Below are positions 37,621 through 49,843 of a stretch of 64,000 nt of DNA, one piece after another. Numbering within the stretch: position 1 is the stretch's first letter; each line of letters starts with the position of its first letter. Both the position numbers and the translations under genes were made by a program. The stretch comes from Trogon surrucura (Eukaryota > Chordata > Aves > Trogoniformes > Trogonidae): NCBI GenBank assembly GCA_020746105.1, contig CM036621.1, positions 50,564,264 to 50,628,263 on the forward strand, written 5' to 3'. A model generated the notes under the pieces. That model was not told the DNA's origin. It saw nothing but the letters and a program-made list of their open reading frames with translations, and ran no database searches.

Positions 37621-40600
37621 AATGTTATAGTTCAAAAACCTTTGAAGATACTTCTGATTAGCACTTATTGCAACTCAAACAAGGAGATGCTTTTAACAAA
37701 GGAGTAAGCTGTTGCAGTTTTATCTACGTAGCAGCTGCTTTTAATGCTTGTTAATATTGTGAAATTGTGTAAGAAAGAAATTGATACTTCCGTGCTGTAT
37801 TTTATTATGATATGGTGTCACACTATGATTACAGGAGTAGATATGTCATAACAATGTAAAATAATGTACAGTTATTTGAGGAAAGGGAGAGAAATTAAAA
37901 GAAAATAAAATATTAAAAGCTCTTAACTGTATGAAGGATTAATATCTGAATTTTACCACCGATGTAACATATGCCAGAGTAGATGTAATAATTACGTCCA
38001 AAGCTGCTTGAAGAAACAAAACAACCTGCCTGTGTGTTTGGGGGGAGGCTGAAGCCCTCAGATGCTGCGCAGACGGATGCTTTGGGGGCTGGCTCGTCTT
38101 CGGGTTCTAGCAGGGCAGAAATCCCACCCTTGTGCACACGTGCGGGCTGTGCAGATGCCCAAAGCTGCCACACGCTCCGGGTGTGTCAAACTGACAGTGC
38201 TGATGATCTGAGCATGTGCAGGTTCTGCACGATTCTTGTCAGACACAGTGGGTTTACCACGTATGTGCTCGAGAGCACGCTTGCCTGTATTTTTGTCCTG
38301 GGAATTCCAGTGGACACGAGGGAGTCAAAGTGCGTTAGAATGCTTGCAGTAGATTCCAGGGGCTATTTTGATGTAGCTTATCTTAATATCCTCTTATAAC
38401 TTTCTCATTAGCTGTACATATCAACTTGCAGGGCTTTTTTCTTTTACCTTTTTCTTTCAAGCACGTGTCACAGATGCGCGTATCTGTATTGTCAGCAACT
38501 GTTAGGCCTCTTGGGATTTTGCCCAGCAAAGAAGAAAAGAAATCATACATGACATTCTTGAATTTATTTCCTTGGTAAGGTCCACTGTTTGGTTGCTTGA
38601 TAAGGTGAACATACTTAAAGTGGAAATCCACAAAGTGAGAAGCAGAAAGCAGGTACATTGCAGAGAATTTTCCGTAAGTGCCAAGTGTGTGCCTCCTGCT
38701 TAGGCAGTGTAGGAATTATGCTAAAGAAGCGTGGATAGTGGCTTGCAACTGAAGAGTCAACCGCATGAAGTCATCTGGCACTTGTAATAAAGGTAACCTC
38801 AGACGTTTTTTAATTCGTAGACAGTTCGTGTGCAGAACCTGTCAGGAGGTGCTTTCTAGTTGCTTGTAATTTTCATGAGCGATCATCTTTCACTCCACCC
38901 AGGCTGCGAGAGGTGAGAAGAGATACAACTTTTAACTTCAAGTATTTGCCCCAGAACAAATTAAGGTGAAGAAAAGGTCACTTACATTTTAAAGCAGTAG
39001 ACAACAAAATGCCATTGATTCTCAAGCAAAATCCTACTGTAGCCACTTTCTAGCTTTCTTTCTTCAGTGGCGCCTGCACTCAGTTTGGAAGGATGTGACT
39101 CAAATGGGATTCCTTGTTTTTGTGGTAAAAGACAAGATACGAAATTAGAAAGGACTGGATCCTGTTCCTGTTTGTTCCACAGAATTTCAGTTTTTTAAAT
39201 GAGGTTTTGACATATCAGTTAAACTCTTTTCAGCAGATTTCATAAATTACATATGCCAGACCTGTCACAGGTTTGTTTATTTACGTTAACCTGAAGATAA
39301 GCGCAACAGTTAGATTCCAATTTCAGATAAAGCATTAACATTGAAAGTATGCGGACTGGCATATCTTAATAAATTTCCACCTGTCAGCTGGCACACAGTA
39401 ACTGTATGTTACAATTTTCTTTACTTGCACAACGGTGTGATTATGTAAGGTCCCTTTTTAGATGAAGGGGGTTTGTGTTCAGTGGTTTTCCTGTGCATTC
39501 TCAGTGGGTTGTAGCATGCACATACAGTGTTTTACCAAATCAGACCTGACAGGTGGTAAGTCTGAGTTGTGATAATATCTGCCTAAATAAATGTGAAATA
39601 TACATAAAAGCCAGGATGAAATCTTTGTGTTGAATATTCCACATAGCTGGTTTTCTCAACTTACGTGGACTTTCTTTTATTTCCATCTCAATCATTTTTT
39701 AAAATCTCATTATCTCTCTATTCCCACTAGGAACATTGCTTGACAAAGTCAAAAGTGTTTGAGCCAGTTCTCGCAATTACTGTGAGTAAGAATGATTAGG
39801 AGCACAGATATGTATCTGTGCAGTTGCACCATCTAATTTAAATCTTCAGCTTTTCAGATGTAGTTGACACAGACAACAACACGTCATTGATGGCCTATTG
39901 TTGGTTTATGAAGCCAAAGAAACACTTACCAGAAATGGATAGCAGAGACTCATAAGCAGTCTGCTTTATAATTGATAATCTAATCTTTCACTGCCCTGAA
40001 GAGAGGCAGTTAATGGGTGTTTTGAGCCCAACAGCAAATTGGAGATTGTTAGTAACAGCAGGTATTTTAGCTTCAGCAGATCTGTAGCACACTACTTTTT
40101 CTAAAGTTTCTAATAGTCAGTGCAGGTTCAATAAGGGAAGACACATCTCTGTGTAGCTATCTTCTTTGCAGTTTCTAAAACAGAATCCCTGGTTTATTGC
40201 CAAGTACTTCTTGCGATTTTTTAGGGAGAAAGAAAGAAAGAAACCAAGCAAAGAACCAAAGGCAAGACAGCTCTTCATTTTGAACATACCAGTCTCCAGA
40301 AGCGTTACAATTTTTGCTGTAACTTATAACGAGTCTGGTAATCCTACTTTGAGGCTTCTGATGTGCTTGGATACTGCATGGAGCTGCATGGCACTTCTCT
40401 TTTTTTCTAGTCAACAGTCAAAGGAAACCTTAATCTGAACATTTATGTATCCAAAGCTTTTCCCATTCCAAGAAGCACATATTCCTGACTAGCTACAATC
40501 TTTTGATGGTGTCTGGGCTTAAGTATGGTCATCTAATAGCAAGTCTGGAACACAAGAGCCCAGGTAAATGTTATTTAATTGAATCTGTGCCTATATATTG

Positions 40601-41616
40601 ACATCTGTCTACAGAGCACATTCCTGTTTCATCCATCACCTTGCTGATGCTCATTTACCTTGGCATTTGGAAAAACTTCTTCTCGGATAACATCACAATC
40701 AAAGAATGAGTTCTGAAATTGAACTAGCCTTAGTGGAAACTGAGAAACGGCATATAAAAACATTTCATTTATTAGTACAGCATGCCGTTTAAAGCAAAGT
40801 TACAGACGTCTTTCCAAAGCTTGCTGTTTCTAATTAGGTTCAATGTGATTCAGACTTCAGTCTCTTTGCTTGTATTGTCATAGAAACCTAAACTGAAATT
40901 ACAGCCCCATAATAACCCCACAGCAACTAATTTATCTTTTCTGCAGTTACTGGCTATATTAATATTGCCTAAGTGTACCATTATCAGCTACTGGCATGTG
41001 TAGGTGGTGCTAGTAAGTTAGTGGCACTTCCCTAACACAAGTGTTGAATTTTCAACAAAATCGTAGTGCCCGGATAGCTTAGACTTTTGCAAAAACCTCG
41101 CCTGGAATAACAGAAAATATGGTGTTCTGAACTTAAACGTTGCTCTGTTGTTTTGGTGCAACCAGTTGTTTTAGTCCTTGGTTTTATTTTGAGCAGACTT
41201 TGGTGGAAATAACGTGAGTGCAAGTGGGAGTGGTTTTCGTCAGAAATAGTTCTTAGGCTCATAGAAACAGCCCACAATGTATTCAACCACTTACTGGTGA
41301 TCTACTTGGTAGCAGTTGATCAGAACACAGAAAATTCTCAGTGATGTAGCCTTGTCTTTCTTCGTGGAGAAACAGAGGACTGTCTTCTTACGGACACAGT
41401 TGTGTGCCATGACCAACTTTCCCTCTTGTTAAAGAAGGCCAGCCGGAGCCTGGTTTATGATTCGAGCTCAATGTAAGTTATAGTTACAAATGGTTTTGTT
41501 TATAGATCCTTTACTCCTTGCGTACAAGGAAATGAATTGTTGAAGAAACACAATGTTTGCAAATTAGCAGTTTGTTTTAAAAATACTTGGAGAAGTTGAA
41601 TCAGCACTGGCGATAG

Positions 41617-41682
41617 TCTTGCTTTGAGCAGGAAATTGGACTAGTTGACCTTCAGAGGTCCCTTCTAACATTTCTGTCTGTT
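41617..41682 (+). mobile_element. Degenerate CR1 3'-tail fragment
   Basis: TTGGACTAGTTGACCTTCAG followed by AGGTCCCTTCTAACATTTCT matches the CR1 3' end (GGACTAGATGATCTTNNGAGGTCCCTTCCAACCTTTCTGTG), with several substitutions. Only about 65 bp can be seen, and the terminal octamers have decayed to TTTCTGTCTGTTC. Older than the copies at 2765 and 19803. Confidence 0.75.
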
Positions 41683-43149
41683 CACAGCTCTTTACAGAGA
41701 ACATGTAGGCTGGTGTAAGTTTCTCGGTTGTGTAATTGCCTTATTCTAAGCCTCGATCCTTTCCAGTCGCAAAGAAGATTCTGTACAGACTTTTTTTTGA
41801 GTGTTAGTTACTTGCAGATACTGACTTGTGGCAGGCATTGTCACTTCTGTTATAAATGTAGTCTTGTAGTCAGTAATTTGAGTTGAAGTAAAGACAGGTA
41901 AGAAGGTGCAGTAATGCTGGCTTCTTAGTAAAGGGTGAGCAAATTCTTCTGCGAGGAGCAACATTGGAAATGCACATTGTCATAGCTACAAAATAAAGTA
42001 GAAAAAGTATTCCCGTACTTTCATGCCTTGCATTGCTCTGCATACTGAACTACTAATCCTTCTTCACCTCTGTCTGACAGCAGCCATGTGCTGAGCACGA
42101 GTCTTGAGATGAAAATTATGAAAACAGCAAGTAAGGAACAATGGAAAATCTAAGGGCTGAGTATGCACATTTTCATAGAAAATGTAATTTCCTTGGTAGA
42201 AGTTTGAAATTCCAACAACCAGCTTGTAATACTCACAGGTGTGCAGTAAAGTGCTGACCATCATAGGAATTCATAAACTGGCTCTTACTGATTTTGCCCT
42301 AATGTCAAATCGGGGTGCAGTTGCTAGAACTCTTTAGCAATTTTGTCATTGTTCAGCTTTTGGAAAACACGGTGTCAGCTCCTGAGCCAGATGCCCCCAC
42401 ATTTCTTTTCTGCTTCAGGTGCCCTCTCCACTCAGCATACAACCTCCCAAGCACTAACAGAACTTACAGAAAATAACCCCCTCTTCTCTCCTTTCTGGGT
42501 TGTGATTACAGATCCCTCCTACGCTGTGTACAATAGGCAGCACAGCATTGGAAAGGGAAGATAAAGAGTACCTGCGTGATGCAAAGAGCCGCTTAACTAC
42601 AGGTCATAAACCCATCCAGATGTACTTGAAGAGATAATGGTCGTAAACAGATTTTTCTGAAATCTCCTAACTAGTAGCTAATGGGAACTTTTAGGTAGGA
42701 AAGTCAGTCAATTATAGTGTCCTCAGTGTCAGTAAATCCTCTGCCGTCTCACTTGTCCTTTGCCTATGCTTGATGAAAAGTGCATATGCACATTCTTTTC
42801 AGTCTTGGAAAGAACAATGCACAATTCTTCCCCATGTATTTGCCCATCCTTCTCCCAGAGTTAATTAAGAACCGCAAGCACTCAGTAAGTCAGAGAACCA
42901 TTTACCAACTTTCAGAGCTTTGTGTGCTGCTGGCCAGTGACTCCAGCTGAAAGCTGACACTTTGGAAGCAACTAAAGCAGTGGTATGTTTGGAGACTGAG
43001 ACAATTTTGAATTGTAGTCTTGATTGGGAGGGAGACTTCTGGGTAGACCTGAGGCACAGTATTCAGAGTGTATAACCTGTTAGATTAATTACAGCTTTTC
43101 CCCCCTGCTTTGAGAATTAAAAAAAAAAATAAATTCTGTCTGCCTGCTG

Positions 43150-43297
43150 TGGAGTTGCCATCCTGGGAGCTGTTCAAAAAACGCGTAGACATGGCACTTC
43201 AGGATATCCTTTAGTGGTCATGGTAGTTTTGAGTTAACAATTGGACTAGATGATCTTAGAGGTCTTCTCCAGCCTCAATGATTCTGTGATTCTGTGT
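43150..43297 (+). mobile_element. CR1 LINE 3'-end fragment, different subfamily
   Basis: GGAGTTGCCATCCTGGGAGC, then GTTCAAAAAACGCGTAGACA, GGACTAGATGATCTTAGAGG and ATTCTGTGATTCTGTG are a CR1 3' end. The GTAGACATGGCACTTCAGGA segment marks a different subfamily from the copies at 2765 and 19803, which have GCCTGGACGCGTTCCTGTG at that place. An open frame running from about 43250 through this tail is repeat-derived at its start and is not a gene. Confidence 0.92.
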
Positions 43298-44221
43298 TTT
43301 CCTCAATACTTTGCTACAGGTGTATGGGTTTTGAATGCACGTCCTGGGGCTGTGCCCATGGGCAGGGGTGTGTTTGGGATGGCTCTGCTCTCTGCAGAGC
43401 CCCTGCAACAGGAACAGCTTGGCTGCTGGAAATTGTGCTGGCTTTTTCCAGTTGGTAGATGTGTTTCATCCTATGGCGACAAAAGCTATTACACTACTAA
43501 TACTTCAAAAGCAGTGGTTGCTTTTGGTTTTCCTAGGTTATTTAGACAGCTAGGGGTCTATAGTAAGGTAGCACACATTAGATCATCCTCTTCGATCTTC
43601 ACTGTGCTTTGTCAGGCAGTCCAGCAACGGCTCATGCAGACTCATCCACAAAATATCAATTTCCCACTTAGTCTTATTCACTCTTTCCTTGTAAACGTAT
43701 CTCAGCAGAGGGAAGAGTCTGCCTTGTCACCTGCATTTATTGTGTGAGTTTTAATTTACTTCCTGTTGGTGTTCAGGTTACCAAAATACTGTTAGGTTTC
43801 TTGTTCTGTTTTCCTTCATATAAAAATAAATGTCAGGACGATCATTTGAATAATCTTTTTTTTTTTCCGTGAAAGAGTAGATACTTTCCTTTCTGTAGTC
43901 TCCTGTGTGCCTTCTTTCTGTTTAATGTAACCTTTCATAGATTAAAGAGGCAATGATGTTAATAGAATTGCATAATTGTCAACAGATAATGTGCTCCCAG
44001 TGAAATATAGCTATTGAGGCTTAGCTAAAGCATTTATAGCAAACAAGCATGCGGAAACAAAACAAAGATGTTTATTTTCAAAGTGACACATCTTTGCCAT
44101 CATTGGCATCTAAATCCTCAGATACATCATTCAGCCTCTGCAGAGCTGGGATCCCAGCATTCCCAGTGCAGCACTTATTACTGGTAGGTGTGATGATTTA
44201 GTTTGAGTGCAGGAGAACTTA

Positions 44222-44241
44222 TCCCTGGTCACGACCAGGGA
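44222..44241. repeat. 20-bp GC-rich palindrome with 2-nt centre
   Basis: TCCCTGGTC (44222-44230), AC, then GACCAGGGA (44233-44241): nine paired bases on each side of a 2-nt centre. Could be a dimeric protein site; no specific factor is claimed. Confidence 0.8.
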
Positions 44242-47200
44242 GAAGCAGAAATTACAGAATTCAGACCCAGTCTGAGGATGTCTGGGGGCTTGATTCTAGT
44301 GGCTAGCTTATATCCCAATTCCATACCAGTTTTCTCTTGTGCTAATGAAATTACACTGGGGGAAAAAAAGACGATAAATTAGGAGCACCTAATCACTGCA
44401 AAAAATCCATCTGAGGCATACACTAAAGGGTTCGATTTCAAAGGTAGTGGGTATGGTGACCAGTCACTGCCAACTTAATTTTGGAATGTGAAGTACAGAG
44501 TGGTAGTGGATAACGAAAGTAAATTTTACGGTGTGTATATATAAACATACTTTGCTAATGAAGCAGTAGAGGCAAACTGAGCAGGGTGCTAACAGCACGG
44601 AGCAGTGCGGTCTGTATGTGGACAGCAGCAGAGAGCAGTGTGCAGTGTGAGGGACTGTCACCAGCTCACTGTGCACAGCCCCTGAATCCCTGAAGGTGAG
44701 GCTCTGAACCCTCTAGGTGACTGAAAGTCAACAAAAGCTTCTACCTCAGGCATCTTTAATCCAGGTAATTGAACAATGAGTTTTAACTTCGTGTGTGACT
44801 TAAGTAAGTCCTCAGACTTAAGCATGTGCTTAATGCGCCCCTGCACATGCAGAGAAGTTTTCCTGAACTGGTCTCTCCTGACTGACTGGTGCTTGGACCA
44901 AATGCCAATTGCAAACAGATGTGCCAGCTGTGGTCCAAACCAAACACATGCTGGTAGTTTGAAATGAGGAAAACACCTACCTCCTTCTCTGGAAGAGAAA
45001 CACAGCGATACTGTAACCTGGGTTACTAAACTGGGACATACTTTCAGGGAAGAGTTTTTTGAATTGGATTTAAAGTACTTTCTCTAATACAAGATACTTT
45101 CAAAAAGTAATAAAGCTGATCCTTTGTTCAGCTGTGCACATGATGTAAGAGTACGTGTAATCAGGTTTCGTACAGGAGGGTTAGATTTGGGTGTATGGAA
45201 GTGCTTTTTGCTTTCATGAAAACAGTAGGATGAATGTGGGATATATTCAGCATTCACGGAATTTTCTTAGGCTTGGTGCATACTTTTGCTGTCAAGAAGC
45301 GAGTGTTGGATGTGGTGCCTCTGCCTTACAGTGCTCATGTTGCAACAACAAGCTCTGTTAATACTCCCACTGGAGAGACTTGGCTGTATTTTTCAGCGGA
45401 AGCTCTTAATATCCAGAACTACTTGCAGTCCTTTGAAAAGGTTCTGTAGGAATAGTTTTGTGGTATTTAAAGTGGTTGGCAAACTGTGTCTCTAGAAGCA
45501 GAGAAAAGTTGCAGCTGCTGTAAGGCAGGAGTTTGGAGATAGAAGGCAATTATTAACACACTAGTTCTATCTTAAGAGAGTCTAGCATGTTTCAGTCAAT
45601 AAAATCAATCTTAAATGCAAGTTTCCAACTGCACTGGAGGAAGATGGTTGTGCATATAATAGAAGGGACCACATGAAGTGCAAAGGTTGTCCCATGGTTT
45701 ATATTAGGAGGATTTCAAATTTCAGACAAAGCCTAACAATAATAATGTGAGGTTGCATGAAGGTTAATGTTGTTTAGGCAGATGGTGAATTGCAGATTCA
45801 ACCTGTTGTCATAATAATGAATGTGTTTGAAAACACGTTCCTGTGGCAAATGGGAGCAAAATGAAATGAAACGCACACATGCATGCACACAGAAATTTAG
45901 CGTTGCTGGCTACGATTCACATATGCACATACATATAGGTACTTTTTAAAGGATTCTGTATTAACCCATTGCCACAAATCAATATGAGAAGCAGGACCGT
46001 AGGTTCAAAAGAACGCACCGTTAATACTGATCTACCATAATTTTGCCTGACAGCAATGACAGAAGCATTTGATCTGAGTCAGGCAGAATTTTATAGCCCT
46101 ATTAAATGTAATTTCCACCCCCTTCCACCACGTACATTTTTTACCCTTCTCTCTTCTTCCGTTTTACAGCATTGTTGCAAAGTAGCCCACAAAATAAGTC
46201 TGTCTTACTGGGTCTGGAGTGTTGAGCCAAGTGTTTCTCCGTTGCTTTGAAGCTCTGTGGTCCTTCGCTCCTGGGGAACCACCTTAGAAAAGGGAGTGGC
46301 TTTACAGAAAGATGAGAGTGAAGTTCTATCTTCCCATTCGGTCAGGTATTTATGAAAAATAGCACAGACTCAGGGCTTTACACTGTAAATCCTTTTGAAA
46401 AATACATGAGTGGATTGCCTCTAGGTGCGAATCCATTGGAGTCAAAGCATCTGTGGGGATTTGTTGAAGCTAAGTAAAAATTATATGGGAGGTTAACCGT
46501 ACCAGTGGTGTTAAATCATTTTGCTTACTACAAAGAACGCTGCTTTCACAGACAATTCCTGATCAGACATGTGATCTGGGCAGGGTGTTAGCACCTGATT
46601 CCGGACCTTGTACACCGGAGTTCTTGGTGAGATTTTTCACTAAAAGTGAAAATATTATTCTTGATAATCCAAGGGGAAAATAGTTGTCGTTTTGTCATCT
46701 TTGGACATTTCTGGATTACATATGGGGTCTGTTGAAGTCCATGACAGAACAACTGATACCAACATAAGTGGGCAGGAAGAGACATAGCCCACTGCTTCAG
46801 AATTTATGTTGTACATGAAATCAAAAGGAGATTTAGGATCCTTGCAGCTTTTTTCAGGTTGTATCAGTTGAATATGACCCTGTTATACCTATATTTTTCT
46901 GCAACTTTAACTCAGAATAAAAGGCTCAGGGACATCATTACTGAATGTATACGAATCATGTAGAAAATGCCCTCTGTATTTGTACAAACCCACCAATCCG
47001 TAACTGAAGAAAAATGTCATTTGCTGTAGATAGAGGCAAAGAAAAGATAAAGAGGAAGCCAAAACTATTAATACAGCCTTCGCAGGGATTGCAGCTCTAT
47101 CAGGCAAGGTTATGTGTCTACTATAGAGGTAATTCTCCATTTGGACTTTTAACAGATTTTAGTCTTTTTTTACTATTTTTGCACTAGCTCAATGACAAAA

Positions 47201-49241
47201 TTAGAAATACTTAACCCTTCTGCCAAAAGCCATTTTAAAAGCCTTACTTTTTTTTCTACCCCTTCTTTCTCAATCTGCCCATGAGGAGTTGTCATTTTCC
47301 ATCACTTTCATTTTCTCCAAACTGTGTATTCAGCTCTTTTTAAATATTCATTTTTCCATTATATTTTTAACCTCACTGTGATTATCTTTTGCCTAGTTAC
47401 TTACCTGATTGGTTTCAGCTGTATCCTGAGGGGGAATGCCAGACTAAAACAGCAGTGTCACTAGATAATGTCTTGAAATTGGGAAGCTAGAGATAGCTAA
47501 CAGGGACCCATCAGGCTCCTTTGGAGAATGACAGTTACCATAATCAGTGGAGGCTGGAAGAGAATTTTTTCTAATTTTTTTTAATTTTCCCCTCATTTAT
47601 TCCTTCAGCATGGCATCAGCATTCTGTATGTAATTGTGCTTGCAGAAAAAATTGCTCAGAATCTCAGAACACACTAATCAATGCTGTATTTCTGCCAGAA
47701 ATATCGGTTTTCTGAATAAAACATGTGAGTAGTGGTAGTGGCTGTAAGTTGTACTAGTGCCTAACCACTCCAAGTCAGGAACCTGAGCCTTTTGCACTGT
47801 ATAACATGGAACCCAAAAGACACCTTTTACGGGAAAGTTTCTCATCTCATCCTTTCCATTTTATCAGAGAAACAGGCTGGAATAAATTGAAATAGCAACT
47901 GTTACATTTAAACTCTCAGCTGTCTGTTTTCCAGCTACAAATATTTACCTCTCGTACTATCCAAATGTGCGGTGAATTGGAGAATCAAAGGTATGTTAGC
48001 TGTGTAGACACAACTGCTTAATTTCAGAGAGCAGAGTAAATAACCTGGAATGAAATTTCAGGGAAGGAAAGAAGTGTTTGAATTGATCAGCCTCATTAGC
48101 AGACTGCAGCAATAACCCTTTTTTCTCTGAAACCCCTACTTGTGTAATTAATCATGCCTTTTGTAAGGGGATTTCTGGTACTTGCACAGGTACAGCTGTG
48201 ACAAACGAGATACCTTTCGGCTCCCCTGCATTTCCAGTGGTGCACACCTAGCAGGCAGGGAGAGGAAGAACGGCAGAGCTGTTTCTGGCTTCCTCAGTGA
48301 CCCCTGCGTTGCTCTCTGACAGTACGTACAGCTTTGCTCCCCAGGAGAGTGGAGTTCTCTGAAAAAATCTTTATTAGAAAACAATAGGTCATAACCTTTA
48401 AGGTCAGTTTTATGTATATATTTTCAGGCTCAGTGTCAATTAAGAGGGTCAGTCTTTCATGGCTGACTGACAAAGAATGAGTATGATACAAAGGTCACCT
48501 AGGGAAGGATGACATGAGTCTGGGCCAGTGCTGGAAAAATATCACTTGTCTTCTTTATGTTGGCTTGGAAATATTGATCTATTTCCTGGGTAACAGAGCT
48601 GTACACTGCTGCAGGAATGCTGCTTTTTAGCTGGAGTCAGACCTGAAACCACAGTCCTGCGTGGTCTTCCCTGCCCCTTGGATGAGGGCTGCAGCACTGC
48701 TTCTTTCACCACATCGTTCAGTGCTTGTCAGATCCAGAAGCTCCCATAAAAGCCTTCCTCTTTGGGGACTTGACTTTACAAGATTTTGCCGCTCTTGTGC
48801 CGAACACTTGAATTTTTAAGTATTCTTTTTAGTAGGGATGCCCAACACTGATCTGGCTTTGTCTGGTAATAGAGACTTTGGGAGTACATGGTCTTGCTTC
48901 TAAATCTAGCTGTGTTTTGGCTCAGCTGACAGTGCTTTATTTGGGCTGATGTGTAACAAAAGGAAGAACAAAAGCACATTTAGCTTAGAGTGCATTGTCA
49001 CACATTTTTACTCCCCTCAAAAACAAAGAGGAGAGAGAGAGAGAACAGGGCTGTTATGGAGATTATCATCATTCTTTTGAGACGCGATGGTATTTTCCCA
49101 AGGAGGCAATGACATTTCTTAATTACTCTCTTCATGGGTAGCCATGTGTAGAGATTACCAGAGGCTCAGCAGTGTATTGTTCTGTAAAAGCCTTGGAGAA
49201 TGGTAATGCTGACAGTACAACACTGCTGTCCAGAGCTGCTC

Positions 49242-49258
49242 TTTTTTTTTTTTTTTTT
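49242..49258. repeat. Poly(T) run, 17 bp
   Basis: Seventeen T within the complex block at 49030-49620. There is no retrocopy-like sequence next to it on the minus strand. Confidence 0.85.
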
Positions 49259-49445
49259 GCTCTTCATTAAACCAGCTAATTACCTGTACTATTGGTGGCG
49301 ATGCAGTGTTGCTTATCCCATATAACCCCAGCAGCCCTCCACCGTCAATGTAATTTACAGTAATAGTATAATGGTCTCTTGCTGCTCAAGCTTGGCCCAC
49401 GTGGAATTAAAAAATGCCGTTGTTCTTTTATCAAGCTCGGCTGCC

Positions 49446-49455
49446 TGATTGACAG
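49446..49455 (+). promoter_or_regulatory. PBX/MEIS-PREP consensus decamer TGATTGACAG
   Basis: TGATTGACAG is the exact consensus bound by PBX with MEIS/PREP TALE homeodomain partners. It sits in a high-complexity stretch (about 49030-49620) that also has TTAATTAC and CTAATTAC cores and few low-complexity bases apart from a T run. That mix suggests a conserved intronic enhancer, but conservation cannot be seen from one sequence. Confidence 0.4.
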
Positions 49456-49809
49456 CATTCAAGTGACCGGCAACCTGTGCTTCTGACTGGGAAAAATACG
49501 TCAGTGCCGCTGACTCGAAGTTGTGGTGCACCAAGAAGGGACCTTCAAAGAATTTTGTTTCTGTCTCTGCCTTAAAATACATATGTATGTGTGGATTATT
49601 TCTGCTCTCAGCTTTCTGCTCCATTTTAGTAGTAGAATAAGAATAGGCTTTTTTTTTTTTTTCAACTTTCCACTACCTCAGCTTTGTTTCCTAGCAGAGA
49701 AGTTTGAAAGCGCTAGTACAATTCAGGTGTTACAGGTACCTTCCCCTCCTCTGCCGATTATGTATATATTTTTCTCTCTAAAGCAATTACATGCACAGGC
49801 ATGTTTTTA

Positions 49810-49843
49810 CCATTGTATTATATCTAGATATATTATACAATGG
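49810..49843. repeat. 34-bp interrupted palindrome
   Basis: The left arm CCATTGTATTATATCT (49810-49825) and right arm AGATATATTATACAATGG (49826-49843) are reverse complements apart from a 2-nt gap in the left arm. The strand can fold into a long AT-rich hairpin with almost no loop, or extrude as a cruciform. Confidence 0.85.

Larger units (their letters stand above)
29127..41616. other. Intronic sequence, no recognised gene
   Basis: About 12.5 kb after the TTTC tract. It holds the AT-rich block at 37441, the poly(A) run at 34462, a 14-bp tandem duplication at 34003 and two old repeat remnants. Frames of 80-140 codons on either strand (for example 31457-31870 minus) resemble no family I know and look like chance. 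Confidence 0.55.

Noticed and set aside
43250-43747. 165-codon + strand open frame
   Set aside because: It begins inside the CR1 tail at 43150-43297 and continues into unique intron; its product resembles no known protein.
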